A stretch of 64,000 bases of DNA from positions 203,057,741 through 203,121,740 of the forward strand of contig CM041465.1 in assembly GCA_023213395.1 (NCBI GenBank). The letters are read 5' to 3'. The notes below the pieces were generated by a model. It saw nothing but the letters and a program-made list of their open reading frames with translations, searched no databases and had not been told where the DNA came from. Position 1 is the stretch's first letter, and the number at the start of each line of letters is the position of its first letter. This document shows, piece after piece, positions 46,966 to 58,679 of this stretch. Both the position numbers and the translations under genes were made by a program. The DNA comes from Cycas panzhihuaensis. Taxonomy: Eukaryota > Cycadophyta.

Positions 46966-48016
46966 GATCCAAGAGGATCTACCATATGTTTACAGGATGC
47001 GGAAAATGCTAGGCATTGGTATAACTGAAAGAGATATGGCCAAATGGTATCAAAATTCTATGAAATTTTGTTTAAAGGGATAAGACACATCCCACTAGAT
47101 GTGTACAAAAGGTGGGGTTCAGAAAATATCATTTGATTAGAGTTCAAGCCTTGTCTTTGCATAAAAATTAATCCCACAGCTAGCAGAAAAAAATAGAAAA
47201 TATATATTATAATTATATAAATAGAAACATGACCAAATGACATCCAAATGAGCTAAAATTTTGAGGAAGCGGAGGAGACATGCGTTCCTATACATGTACC
47301 AAATTTGAGCTGAATTGGAGTCCGTTAAGGTCAGTTACAAGCCGAAACTTTTAAGAATTGCATGAAGGCCACTTGGACAGCAGAAAAACAGCAAATACAT
47401 ATTATTATTAAATGAATAAAAATGCATCCAATGACATCCAAATGAGCTGAAAATTTGAGGAAGCTGAGGGGACATACGTTCCTATACGTGTACCAAATTT
47501 GAGCCAAATTGGAGTACGTTAAGATCTGTTACAAGCTGCAACTTTTTAAGAATTGCATGAAGGCCACTTGGACAACATGCGTTCTGGTGGTTAGTGATTA
47601 TACTTGCATGATTGCCACTTATTAAACATGTAATTCTGGTTTCTTTCTATAAATTGAGCCCTACTACAGGTTGGAGAGGTGGTCCTTGGAGACTTGACTG
47701 GGAAAGCATCCTTGGAGAAGCATTTAGAGGGTTTGAGTCTCCCTTATGGTATAATTGTAACATTTATTCTTTGTAATTTTACTATTCTTTTGCTAGTTGA
47801 TTTCTCCACCATTAAATAGAGATTTTCATGGTTTAATAAAAGTATTACTCCTCATACTTTTTGGATCAATATCAAGAATAATTGATTTAGTGTAGAATTT
47901 TCCTTTCATGGGCTCATTGTTGTTTTGATGTTATTGAGCTTTCTACACTAACTCCCAGGATCTCAAGGAGGAAATGTTGATAATTGATTTCTTCACCAAC
48001 TAAGCTCTTTTGGGAT
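46966..48016. mobile_element. 1.05 kb insertion in LINE ORF2 with 194 bp tandem repeats
   Basis: The ORF2 frame leaves at GGLNVRRLGLFN and resumes at FNEALLAKTGWRL, and the TTTAATGA-type sequence appears at both borders (46960-46967 and 48022-48029), a likely 8-9 bp target duplication. Border sequences GATCCAAGAG and CTCTTTTGGGATC could be short inverted ends. Inside are three tandem copies of about 194 bp (47037-47230 diverged, 47231-47424, 47425-47575). No coding capacity. Its class is unclear. Confidence 0.6.
47037..47575. repeat. 194 bp tandem repeat, three copies
   Basis: Copies two and three share AATGACATCCAAATGAGCT, ACCAAATTTGAG and GAATTGCATGAAGGCCACTT at a spacing of 194 bases. The first copy is recognisable but diverged. 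Confidence 0.8.
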
Positions 48017-48771
48017 CATATTTTAATGAAGCTCTTCTGGCAAAGACAGGGTGGAGACTCATTAAAGAAGCTAGATCGGTTTGGGGGAGAATTATTGCAA
48101 GGAAATACTTTGGGGACAAACATTTTCTGACGGATGAGGGTCTTTGCTTAGAGGGCTCCCCTATATGGAGGGCCATCCAGACCTCGAGGTCTCTCCTGCG
48201 AGTAGGCATGCGTTGGAAATTGGGGGACGGTGAAAGCATAAGGTTCTGGGAAGACAAATGGTGTGGCCACTCTAAACTAAAGGAGTTACCAAATATTGGC
48301 ACTATGAAGAGAGATAGCGTGAACTGCTATGGATCTCTTGTCAAGAATTATTGGGCAGGGCAGGAAAAGGACAGGCGTTGGAGATCGTTTGAGGAGATAC
48401 AAGGCCTAGGGAAGGAGATCCACAAAGTGAAGGGGGTTTTAGAAAACCAATACATTCCGAAGCGGCCCGTACCTGATACTCTGGTTTGGTCCCTTTCGCC
48501 AACGGGATCATACACGGTTAAAGCTGGTTATAATCTGATGATGAGCAGGGAGGGCTGGAATAGGAACGATTTACTAGTTGGGGTTTGGAAGATGGGGATG
48601 CTTCCAAAGATCGTCGCTTTTTGGTGGTTATGCCTACAAAACAAAATACTCACAATGGACAATCTCTCGAAAAGGGGCTTCCAGTTGGCGAATAGCTGCG
48701 CGTTATGCAAGATGGAAGCCGAATCCCTGAATCACCTGTGTATTCACTGCCCCTACACTATTGAAATTTAG
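48010..48771 (+). pseudogene. LINE ORF2, zf-RVT region
   Basis: One clean frame of 253 residues: FNEALLAKTGWRLIKE, WKLGDGESIRFWEDKWCG, then LPKIVAFWWLCLQNKILTMD and CALCKMEAESLNHLCIHCPY, the Cys/His cluster of the zf-RVT family found downstream of RT in plant non-LTR elements. Confidence 0.88.
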
Positions 48772-49500
48772 AGCGAAATTTGGTCCAAGTTAGGGCTAGT
48801 TTGGGTTTCATCAAAATCCCTAAAAGATCAGTGGATAGCTTGGATTTCTCCTTTTAAAAGCAAAACCCTTGTTAGCCTCTAGAAGATGTTCCTTCTGGTA
48901 GGCTCTTGGTATATCTGGAAAGAAAGAAACATGAGGATTTTTTAGGGTAAAGAGAAGGACAGTCCGATTCTGCTCGCTGAGATCATGAAGGGTATCTTAG
49001 AGATATTGGTTACCCCAAAGGAGGACAGGATCCCCAAGCGGGAAGAAGGCATCCTTGAGGATTGGGGCATAGTTCCTCTAAATGGAGGTAGAGAGAGGAG
49101 AAGAGCAACTAAATGGTGCCCCCCAGATATAACCTAAGAAAAAATTAATTTTCATGGAGCGGCCAAAGGTAATCCCGGAGAGGCGGGAGGGGGAGGCCTA
49201 TGCGGGGATCATGTGGGTAACCTGGCTTTCGCGAAATATTTAGGTTTTCAATCGAACCAGAAAGCCAAGGTTTGAGCCATGCTAAGGGTGACAGCTCTAA
49301 TGGACGATGAGGGAATGCAGAAGGTGATCATAAAAGGTGATTCTATGTATGTCATAAAACGTTTAAGAGGGGAAGCAAATCCTGGGTGGGACAATATAGA
49401 TATTACTAGGGATGTCCAAGATGTTTTGAGCTCCAAAATTGGTGTCCAGATCCAGCACACTTATAAGGGAATTCAGCTGCAGACTGGCTGACAAATTGGG
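48772..49500 (+). pseudogene. LINE ORF2, C-terminal RNase H
   Basis: After several stops (48769, 48880, 48945, 49135) the same frame reads INFHGAAKGNPGEAGGGGLC, then IIKGDSMYVIKRL, then a degenerate end near 49490. Plant L1 elements are known to carry an archaeal-like RNase H here. The first catalytic Asp (FDG) is His, as in the second RNase H of element B. Confidence 0.8.
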
Positions 49501-49726
49501 CTGTAATAAATAAAAGAACTAAAGTCTAAAAAGAAGACTTCTGTAAGAGTTACTGAGACTGGTTAGCGCTGATGCACATATCGAGGAGGTAAACAGGGGA
49601 GGATGAGAGGATTATATTTGGGCTAGACCATGGACCTGTCATGGTCATCTTTCCTAAGCCATTTGGCCTTAATGTACAGGGTTTGGGGACCTAGTTAAAA
49701 CCCCTTCAATATTATTTTACCTTATC

Positions 49727-49741
49727 AAAAAAAAAAAAAAA
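49727..49741 (+). other. LINE poly(A) tail
   Basis: Fifteen A residues end the element and abut the right target duplication 49742-49756. Confidence 0.9.
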
Positions 49742-50480
49742 TCCTCATATCACATTCAATCAGTTGACAAACCAACTGATTGAACATCAAACAATGTTAA
49801 TTCAAACATGCATATTAAAATATCCTTCCTAAGCTTTATTTTCCAAAACTAAGCCACAAAATAAAAATAAACAACAGAACAATTCTAACAATAATCCAAA
49901 ATTTCAAAAATCTCATAGAGGTTCTCAATTTAATTTTTAAAATAATATTAAGTATTCTGGTCCATCTAAACATCAGAATACTCATAATCGGTCATTTCCT
50001 AATTGGAACAATGTAAATCCTTCTTAGAACACTAGTTGTGCCTATTGTCATAAAAGATGTCATACTATTGATGTATGTAGAAATAGAATAGCTTCAGAAG
50101 CATGGAAAGCTTCCAAGGGATTGCAAAACCGACCTCAATCTCAACTTCAAAATCAACAAACTCGTAATCGTTCTCTAACAGCAACAACTTCTACATTTGT
50201 TACTCCAACTAAACAACCACCACAATGAATCATTGACTCTAGTGTATCCCATCACATAATAGAACACCAAAAAAATTTATCCACTTATCAATCTGAAACT
50301 AACTCTAAGAAAGAGATTTCTTTTGGAAATAGAACTCAACTTAAATTAAAAAAATTAGATGATGTTACCTTAAAAAATGATTCAATAATAGACATCTTTT
50401 ACGTACCTGATTTATTACGAAATCTACTTTTTGTTTATCAAATCTGCCAGAAAGATCTTGTCGTCGAATTCTAGAAAGAT
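49742..50480 (+). pseudogene. gag part 2 and protease of element D
   Basis: NPHITFNQLTNQLIEHQTML resumes gag after the LINE. The knuckle CAYCHKRCHTIDVC is at about 50038-50079. The protease site reads IDSSVSHHIIE near 50230, where the family has DSGASHH, so the active-site Gly is lost. FYVPDLLRNLL follows. Several stops. Confidence 0.85.
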
Positions 50481-50599
50481 AAATTTATCATTAAAGAGTT
50501 ATTAAACAAATTTAAACGTATTGCCTCATAACCTATTGATCATAGCACAAGTCTCTATAACTTAACAAGTTTACAAAATAACAAAACAAAACCCTTCAG

Positions 50600-51500
50600 T
50601 GCCTTTATCACAACCGACTCAACAAGAAACTTTGGCATGCACGATTTAGCCATACTAGTTATGGAAAATTATAATACCTAAAAAAATATGATATGGTTCA
50701 TGGTCTTCCACCATTAAATATTGTTTATGGTGCTTGTGAAACCTATGTAACAGGTAAGCAACACATGAACCCGTTTTCACATAAAACTCAATTCAGAGTG
50801 ACAGTTCCACTTGAACTTATTCACTCTTGACATATGTGGACCATTTCATATAACATCATACTCTGACTCTCATTATTTTGTTACATTTATTGATGATTAT
50901 TCAAGAAAATGTTGGATTTACATGCTCAAAACACATAGTCAAGTGTTTGACATTTTCATTGAATTTAAAACGCTTGTTAAAAACCAATCAAACTCAAAAA
51001 TTAAAATTTTTAGATCTGATAATGTCAATAAATACTTAAATGGCAAATTCACTTCTTTCTATAAGAAGCACGAAATTCAGTTCCAGCATTCTGTTTCACA
51101 CTCCTCAACAAAACAGTCTTGTTGAACGCAAGAACCGCACTCTTGTTGAGATGACTCGTTGCATATTACATGCAAAGAACCTTAACTTAAAATTGTGAGC
51201 AGAAATTATTAACTGTTCCAACTATCTTCTAAATCGTTTACCTAGCAAATGTCTACAAAACGTCACTCCAGAATAAAAATGGTCTAGAAAAAACCTGCAG
51301 TCAATCATTTACAAATCTTTGGAAGTATTACGTGAGAACACGTCCCTAAAGAAAAACGCAAAAAACTAGATCCTAAGAGTCAAAAATACATCTCTGTTAG
51401 ATACAGTGAAGAAAGTAAAGCTTATAGACTCTTGGATCCAATCACACATCAAATTTTAATTTTGCGTGACGTAATATTTGATAAAAAATGATCTTCTTCA
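50600..51500 (+). pseudogene. integrase of element D
   Basis: LDICGPFHITS (first catalytic Asp), FVTFIDDYSRKCWIYML, FRSDN (second Asp) in a clean frame at 50811-51125, then after a shift a VERKNRTLVEMTRC phrase with the catalytic Glu, and further C-terminal pieces (GSITREHVP-like, RYSEESKAYRLLDP) to about 51490. Confidence 0.88.
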
Positions 51501-51879
51501 ACCTCTACTTATGTAGAACTTCCAGTTAAAAATCTGTTAACCAACACCTATTTAATTGACCCCTCTAACAAACAAGCTGATCTAAAAATTATAGAATCTT
51601 TATCTACTCAAGCCCAAAATTGGACTCTATCTGAATCTACTGAAATATATTCTTCCTCTCAGGCTAGCTCTTCAAATTAACATGTAACTACAGAAACAGT
51701 TTCTAACAAACAACCTTTCTGGGCAAAGAAAACGTTTGCTGACGCTAGATCTGATATTGATAATCCTTTAGATACCAGACAAACTCGTGCCAAAAAATTA
51801 CATAATAATTATACCTTAATGGCCAAAATAATGGACAATAATGATCGCAAAACCTTTAACAAGCTAGCAACAATCATGT

Positions 51880-52700
51880 ATGGCCGGAAGTTATGCAAAC
51901 TGAATTCAATGCTTTAATCGAAAATTCAACTTACAGTCTTGTATCACCCCCACCGAAGAAAAATGTAGTTGACTGTAAATGAGTTTATAGAACTAAATAC
52001 AACTCAATATGCGCAATTGAAAAATATAAAACTTGCCTAGTTACAAAAAGATTTTTTCAAATTGATGGCATTAATTATAACGAAATATTTACCTCTGTTG
52101 CAAAGATGAATACGATTAAAACAATTATTGCTATAACAGTCAAATTTAATTGAAAAATCCATCAAATAAATGTAAAGAGCACATTTTTGAATGGTGATCT
52201 CAAAGAAGAGATCTACATGTCTCAACCATCTAGTTTTATTGATAATCTTAATTTAGTTTTTAAACTAAAAAAATCTATTTATGGATTAAAATAAACTCTT
52301 CGAACTTGGTACACTAAATTGACGATTATCTAATTCAAATTGGATACACTAGATGTATTAGTGATCAAAATCTTTATTTCAAACGTAAAAATAAAAATAT
52401 TACTATTTTAATCATGTATGTTGATGATATTATAATCAATGGATCATCAACTAATAACATTCATCATTTAAAATCTACTTTAATGAATAAATTTAAAATG
52501 ACCGATCTAAGTCTCCTACATTATTTTCTTAGATTACAAATTTATCAACATGATTTAAAAATCACTGTATCTCAATATAAATATACTTTAAACTTAATTC
52601 AACAGTTTAACATGAAAAATGCTAAACCCGTCTCTAATCTGTTACAATCATGAGTAAAATTATCTAATGATTGTTCATCACCTTTATGTGATCTTACATT
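51880..52700 (+). pseudogene. reverse transcriptase of element D
   Basis: [40 protein letters not shown] (first Asp now Ser), LKKSIYGLK, and the active site MYVDDIIINGSS at about 52412-52450 with both Asp residues. LSLLHYFLRLQIYQH follows. Stops and one frameshift interrupt it. Confidence 0.9.
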
Positions 52701-52839
52701 ATATAGATAACTAATTAGTAGTCTTATTTATTTAACTCATACCCGCCCGATATATCATATGCTATCACTTTATGTTCACGTTATATGCAACAACATGAAT
52801 CACATTAAAAAATTGCTAAACGTAGATTAAGATATCTTA

Positions 52840-53361
52840 AAAATATTGTTTTTTATGATTTAACTTATAATTTTTACAGTAAACCTCTAACTTTAACAGG
52901 ATATACTGATTCCAATTGGACAAGTGATACAAATGATCAAAAATCTACATCAAGTTATGTATTTTTTATAGATTATTCACCTATTACTTAGTCTAGTAAA
53001 AAAATGTAAGCACTAACTCACAATCATCAAGTCGAATACTGGCCCTTGAAGCCAAAGAAAGAAACACTTTGGTTCAAATCTCTTCTAAATAAAATTGATG
53101 TCTCTTAATTATTCCATTGAACTTAAAATTGATAATCAATGTGTCGTTGCTATTGCTACAAATCCAGTTGCACATTCTAGAACTAAACATATAGAATTAC
53201 ATCAGCATTTTATTCGTAACCTTATTACTGATAATATTGTTTATTCAACAGATCTACAGGTTGCTAACATACTCACAAAATCTTTAACCGAAGTTGAATT
53301 TTTAAACCTCCGGGATCTATTAAAAATAAAAGAAGTCTCCATCAAAGGGGGATCAACGTGA
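52840..53361 (+). pseudogene. RNase H of element D
   Basis: GYTDSNWTSDTNDQKSTS (first Asp), a decayed middle, then LKIDNQCVVAIATNPVAHSR, KHIELHQHFIRNL and VANILTKSLTEVEF in one frame at 53095-53361. The purine tract AGAGGGGGA follows at 53400-53408, next to the LTR. Confidence 0.88.
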
Positions 53362-53408
53362 TGAAAACCTTATTTTTCCATATCATACAAATTAACATTA
53401 GAGGGGGA

Positions 53409-53848
53409 TGTTAGGATTATTAATGTTACTTTATATTATTTTTTATGTTATATTTAAATCACATGTGTAAATTATTATTTAAATTATTCAAATGTTTAAT
53501 ATTTAGAAATTAATTAAATATTATGTAAAAGGTCGTTAAAATAAGCAATTGCTCATTTCAACAAACCTCTCTAGTTATTAATATCTCCTAGATTCAAAGA
53601 GTTGGTTTCGAGAATCTAAGACGTTGTCTAAAGCCTATTTCAAGGATGATTTTGTGGTTTGTAGATGGTATTTATCAAGGTCTTTGTATAAATCTATTTT
53701 ATTAATAATATTCAACTTTAAGAAGTGGTTTTTCTTTTCCATAAAGCATTTTCCACCTGTTAATCCATGTGTACTTGTGTAATGTCTCTTTCTTGTGTTT
53801 TTTCTATGCATGTGATCCTATGATATTGTTCGTGTGCTTATTCTCACA
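53409..53848 (+). repeat. 3' LTR of element D
   Basis: TGTTAGGATTATTAATG...TTATTCTCACA, 440 bp, partner of 39201-39641. Confidence 0.92.
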
Positions 53849-53853
53849 ACCCT

Positions 53854-53904
53854 TTTTAAAAATAATCAACTAATATAATGACCTTGTGACATTAACCCTT
53901 TTCA
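53854..53904 (-). repeat. 5' LTR of element C, part 2
   Basis: Continues 38957-39200 past element D and ends CCCTTTTCA before the CCTAG target duplication. Confidence 0.85.
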
Positions 53905-54085
53905 CCTAGACTATAATTTTTATAAAGATTTTCTTAAGTTTTGTAATACATTTACGCTCTACGAAAAATCTACTCCATGGATTGAAGAAACTGACACTTC
54001 CCTATATTATATTAAACAAACCCTAGATAATACACTATCATTGTTGACATATTCTAAATTCATCGTATATATATATCGAGTGTAG
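53905..54085 (+). pseudogene. short open frame at the element C target site, unknown
   Basis: A frame of about 57 codons (LDYNFYKDFLKFCNTFTLYE, then IEETDTSLYYIKQTLD) runs from the CCTAG duplication to a TAG near 54086. It does not continue cleanly to the left of 31643 because a stop precedes. I do not recognise it; it could be a gag fragment of another element. Confidence 0.3.
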
Positions 54086-55356
54086 ACATTGGGCAACCAC
54101 CTCCATATTAAGTTGTGGTCCATGTCACCAAAGCATACAATATAACATCGTTGATTAAAAAAAGCATATGCAAGTTTAATATAACATCATTGGTAGGCCA
54201 TGTATTATTCTTGTTTAAATCATGGTTTATAAAATATTATTGGCATAAGAAACTTCAGTATAAAAATCCAACCAAAATCATATCAATTCTTTATAAGAGT
54301 TAAAAGGCTCTCGTGAAATATAGATACTGTTAATGTGATAGTTAATTATTAAGTCACTTAGTTAATGTTAATGTGGTTTAATTAAGTGAAAATGTGTAAA
54401 ACCAAAATGTGATTTATTTAGGTCACAACCATAATCAAAGTACACTTCTTGGAGAGTATAAATGTCCTAAAGCCTTGTATATTTATCATCCAAGAATCAT
54501 TGTATCAATTCATTATGCAATAATCAAGTGATCCATCAAAAGATCCTTTTGTGGTAGTGAATTTTTTCCCGAAAGAATTTTTCCATGTAAATTCTTTTGT
54601 ACTGTGCATTTGTTTTCTATGTGTATATTTATTTGTTTGTTGTGTATGATAAAAGATTCTACAATTGGAACATTCGTATATGATTTCATATTCATACAAT
54701 TATCCATTCGTCACCCAAATAAATTAATCACTTTATATATATGTAATGGAGACATAATGTATATAATATTGAAAATATAGCCTAGACCTAAGATATTACA
54801 ATTATTGATAAACAATTAAGACAAACTTAACTTACATGGTACATCTTATTACCTTCTCCAATATGCGGTAAATAATAATCACATTCAATTCAATTTAATA
54901 AAATATATTTCTAAAAGAAATATTTCATCAAGCTTATTTATCTCTTTTAGATATTAGAGTTCGTCATTCATCTATGTTCACCTTTCATTTGTCCCTTTCA
55001 TCTATTTACAGTGCACTTGTTACTCTACAAAGATGTTACAACATTATAGAGAACACCACTTCGCTATTAAGGGTATAAAGTGTAATATAATCAATCATCT
55101 CCTTCTACATTATCCATTGCCTCCATGTCAACCATCCATCACCTCCACATTAGTTGTCTCTTTCCACATCATCCATTGCCTCATCCCCCCAGTATTCTAT
55201 CTTTCTCCTCTTTCATTCATTTGTCCCTTTCATCTATTTGTAGTTTGTATGTTACTCTCAAAGATGTTACAGCATTGTAGAAGACACCACTTCCACATCA
55301 TAAATCGTTCCATCCCCCTAATATTCTATATGTTTTCCTCATCTCTCTTATATTTC
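54086..55356. other. AT-rich sequence with a partial 232 bp duplication
   Basis: No gene. About 100 bases beginning CATTTGTCCCTTTCATCTAT at 54986 recur at 55218 (followed by GATGTTACA and GAACACCACTT / GAAGACACCACTT), an offset of 232. A poly-CT character and words CATCACCTCCACATTA / CATCATCCATTGCCTC repeat between them. Confidence 0.5.
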
Positions 55357-55520
55357 TGTAAGTATAATAGGATACCACTCCTTAATGATAATTGCACACC
55401 AACATATTAAACAAATAACTCCAAAAAGAACACTTATATTACAATATCTTTCGAGGAGGCAACCTCCCAATTAGATACAATAACAATGACATCTAAGATA
55501 CCATACTCTAAAGATTTTAT

Positions 55521-55576
<56 letters not shown>

Positions 55577-55776
55577 CTCTATACTCACTACACAACCTCC
55601 TCTTTATGTATGTGGGATATTACATGAATATATATAGTGCTCAATGACCACTATACAACTTCCTACTTATGCAATGGGATATTAAGAAGATGAAAGAAAT
55701 AGAATACATAAGAGAGAGAGAGAGAGAAGAAATAAAAGATATAAGAGAAGGTAAGTTAGAGGTTGGATCCCTAACA
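55357..55776 (-). repeat. 3' LTR of element F with (AT)n tract
   Basis: Includes an (AT)21 tract at 55533-55575 and an (AG)8 tract at 55711-55727. The paired LTR has only about five AT units at the same place, so the tract grew after insertion. Confidence 0.7.
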
Positions 55777-55790
55777 ATGTCCTCCCCTTA

Positions 55791-56990
55791 AAAAAGCTCT
55801 GCCCTCAAAACTTGGTGATCTCATGATGCTCTTAAACAAATTGCTCATTCTTCAGTCAATGATCTATTCTGTTTGAACTTGCACTTGCTATCCAATTACC
55901 CTCTTAAGACATGAAACGTGAAAGACATTATGGATCATTGATGGTGGTGTTAAATTCAAGGCATATACAATTTCACCAAACTTCTTAAAAATTTTATAAA
56001 GCCCATATAAAATTGAGATTATAATTTAAGTTGCCCATCTCGTTTGAGAGAGGCCTGCTTGTACGGTTGCAACCATAAATATACCTAATCACCTAGTTGA
56101 AATGCTCATTCACTTCGTCTTTTATCTACTTGGTATTTCATTCGATTTTGTGCAAAGTTCATATTTTCCTTTAGTAGCTTAAAAATCTGTGTTATTTGTT
56201 GAATGTGATCCTCAACTGCTTGAACTTTAAAACTGATTATGACATAATTCTCAAGTGTGAGTGGTTTATATCTATATAATGCTTGAAACGGAATCATTCC
56301 TGTTGATGCATGATAAATTGTATTATACCACCATTTTGCTAAAGGAAGCCAAGGATGCCACTGGCCATGCTTATCTGAAACATAATAATGAAGGTATCTT
56401 TCAAGGCACTTATTAACCACCTCAATTTGACAATCTGTTTATGGATGGTAGGATAAACTCATTGTTAGTTTAGTACCAAATAGATGAAAGAGTTCTATCC
56501 AGAAATTGCTAATAAACTTATGGCCCCGATCACTGACTATACATTTAGGCATGCCATGCATCCTTTGTATATCTTTCTAAAATATCTCAATAATTTACTT
56601 TGCCTTATATGTGGCTTGAATGCCACAAAATGAATATATTTGGCCAACTTATCAACAACCACTAGTATAACATCTTTTCCTTTTGACTTGGGCAGACCAA
56701 CGATAAACTCCATACAAATTTCTTCCCATCGTTGATTTGATATAGAAAGGGATTACAACAATCCTAAAGACTTGACTATTTCTATTTTATGTCGTTGACA
56801 AATTTCACATAAAAAAACATCTCTTTTTCGTCCCTTCCAAAAGAAAGATTGTTTTAAGTATTGGTACGTCTGTACAAATCCTGAGTGACTTGCTATTAGA
56901 GAGGCATGTGCATCATGTAAAATTTGCTCATTGACACTAGAGTGAGCATATATATATCTGATTCTTGTACCAAAGAATATTTTCAAACCA
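55791..56990 (-). pseudogene. integrase of element F
   Basis: Zinc-binding part HDAHASLIASHSGFVQTYQY with CEICQRHK at 56753-56986. The core is degraded, with DRGHKFISNF-like sequence near 56500-56530. The end of the core, HPWLPLAKWWYNTIYHASTG and PFQALYRYKP, is at 56106-56420, followed by a C-terminal part running to the purine tract (QPYKQASLKRDGQLKL). No chromodomain can be recognised. Confidence 0.8.
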
Positions 56991-57072
56991 TGTATAATGG
57001 GTTAAATTCCCTAACCCAGCTTAAAGGTCTTGAATGGTCTGCTTTGTAAAGGGTTCATGATCTCATTCTTAC

Positions 57073-58330
57073 TTAACAATCGTTATTCAAAAGAGATTTG
57101 ACTATGGTGATAAAATATAGTACAGAACCTTCTTCCTTATGAGATAAAACATCAACAACTATATTTATCCTTGCCTTTTTTATATATGATTTCAAAGTCA
57201 AAAGCTTACATTTTGGTGACCCATTTTTGTTGTTCCTCAGAGGTTGTCCTTTGAACAAAAAAATATTTTAAGCTATCATGGTTTGTTTTAATTTTGAAAT
57301 GTGTTCCCAATAAATATTGTTATCATTTCTTAACTGCATGGAGAATAGCTAACATCTCCTTCTCAGAGGTGGATTTGAATTGTTCATTAGATGTAAGTTG
57401 ACAACTTTCAAAGACCAAAGGCTTCCCTTCTTGCATTAAAACAGCTCCAATGCCTTGCCCCGATATATCACATTCAATAGTGAAAGTTTTTGTAAAGTTT
57501 AGTGTTACGAGGACTAATGTGATAGTTAGAGTGACTTTTAAGTGTTCAAAACTTCAGAGAGACCTTATCATTCCAATGAAGAGAATCCTTCTTTAACAAT
57601 TTGATTAAAGGGGAGGCAATCCTTACATAGCCTTGAACAAACTTTCGATAATACCCTATGATTCCTAAGAATCCACAAAGACGCTTGATATTTTTAAATT
57701 TAGACCAATTCATAATAGCTACAATTTTTTTAAGATTCACCTTGACTCCTCCTTGAGAGATAATATGGCCCAAATATTCTATTTCTATTTATCCAAATTA
57801 ACAATTTAATTTTTTTGCATAAAATTAATTATCTGTAAACACCTGTAATACCTTATTAACACGCTGAAGATGGTCTTCTCATGGACAACTGAAGATCAAA
57901 ATGTCATCAAAAAAGACTAACATGAAATTTCTTAAATAAGGTCGAAAGAGTTTGTTCATGGGTCCTTGAAAGGTGGATGAAGCATTATTCAAACCAAATG
58001 ACATGACTAAAAATTCATAATGTCCTTCATGTGTACAAAATGTAATTTTATGAACATCCTAATAGTATCCTGGCCGCAAGTCCAATGATGTGAAGAACAT
58101 TGCTCAATGGAATTCATCCAAGAGTTCATCGACGACTGGTATAGAAAATTTATACCTTATGGTTATTTTATTAAGCTCGCAGTAGTCTACACACGTGAAA
58201 TAAGCCATCATTTTTTCTTTCTAAAATCAATTGAACAAAAAAAATGTTTTAACTTTCTCTAATAATACCAGCATTAAGAAGTTCTTGAATTAGTCGTTCA
58301 ATTTCATTCTTTTGTCGGTAGGTATACCAA
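57073..58330 (-). pseudogene. reverse transcriptase and RNase H of element F
   Basis: RT begins about 58330: YRQKNEIERLIQELLNAGII, CRLLRA/VDYCELNK-like blocks, [13 protein letters not shown], the active site as VFFDDILIF near 57905-57935 with both Asp residues, then YLGHIISQGGVKVNLKKIVA and FLGIIGYYRKFVQGYVRIAS (57546-57773). RNase H follows in fragments to about 57073. Stops and shifts throughout. Confidence 0.85.
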
Positions 58331-58679
58331 TATGGTCAAATACAATGAAGATTACTTCCAGCTACCAGGTCAATGTTTTGATCTTGGTCACGTATTAGGA
58401 GAAAACTTTAAAGAATATCTTGAAAGGCTTGGTTGTCGTGGTGAAATACCAATTTTAAGTCATTTGGTGTACCATCATTTTAAAAAATATCCCCTTCTGT
58501 TGAAAGTTCTTGACCTTCCAAAGTATATAACATTTGATAATGATTCATATACCACCCTTTTTAATGAACCTCTCCATATTGTTCTAGTTGATAATTTGGG
58601 TTGGAGGAGAAATGATTCCATTCAATTGATAATGAATTCCTTCAAAGCTAAATCAAATGAAGAGTTCTTACATATTTAG

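Larger units (their letters stand above)
42185..49741 (+). mobile_element. L1-like LINE inserted in gag of element D
   Basis: Full-length or nearly so: 5' region of about 560 bp, ORF1 with DUF4283-like and CCHC parts, ORF2 with endonuclease, RT, zf-RVT and RNase H, then a poly(A) of 15 bases at 49727-49741, flanked by a 15 bp duplication. 7.56 kb includes a 1.05 kb later insertion. ORF2 stays mostly in one frame over 5 kb with stops chiefly at Trp or Gln codons. The RT active site is broken. Confidence 0.93.
39201..53848 (+). mobile_element. Ty1/copia element D, inserted in the 5' LTR of C and split by a LINE
   Basis: Plus-strand copia element with LTRs 39201-39641 and 53409-53848 and a perfect target duplication ACCCT (39196-39200, 53849-53853). 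It holds a Met-tRNA-type primer site, gag (split at 42184), zinc knuckle, protease, integrase, RT, RNase H and a purine tract. The LINE accounts for 7.57 kb; about 1.9 kb between primer site and gag is unexplained. LTRs are roughly 85-90 percent alike by eye, so the insertion is old. Confidence 0.92.
31648..53904 (-). mobile_element. Ty1/copia element C, split by element D
   Basis: Minus-strand copia element. The 3' LTR is 31648-31946. The 5' LTR is 38957-39200 continued at 53854-53904. The two share long anchors (CATGCACTAAA, CACATGAAAGT, TAATAACCTTGTGACATTAACC type). The target duplication CCTAG at 31643-31647 and 53905-53909 is perfect and is only visible once the 14.65 kb element D is taken out. 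Without D the element is about 7.6 kb. Pol order gag-protease-integrase-RT-RNase H identifies Ty1/copia. Many stops and frameshifts; dead. Confidence 0.9.

Noticed and set aside
58332-58679. Plus-strand open frame of 115 codons
   Set aside because: It is antisense to the protease-RT connector of element F; on the minus strand the family phrase (DLVAGSN, then the start of RT) reads through its first part. No domain on the plus strand.
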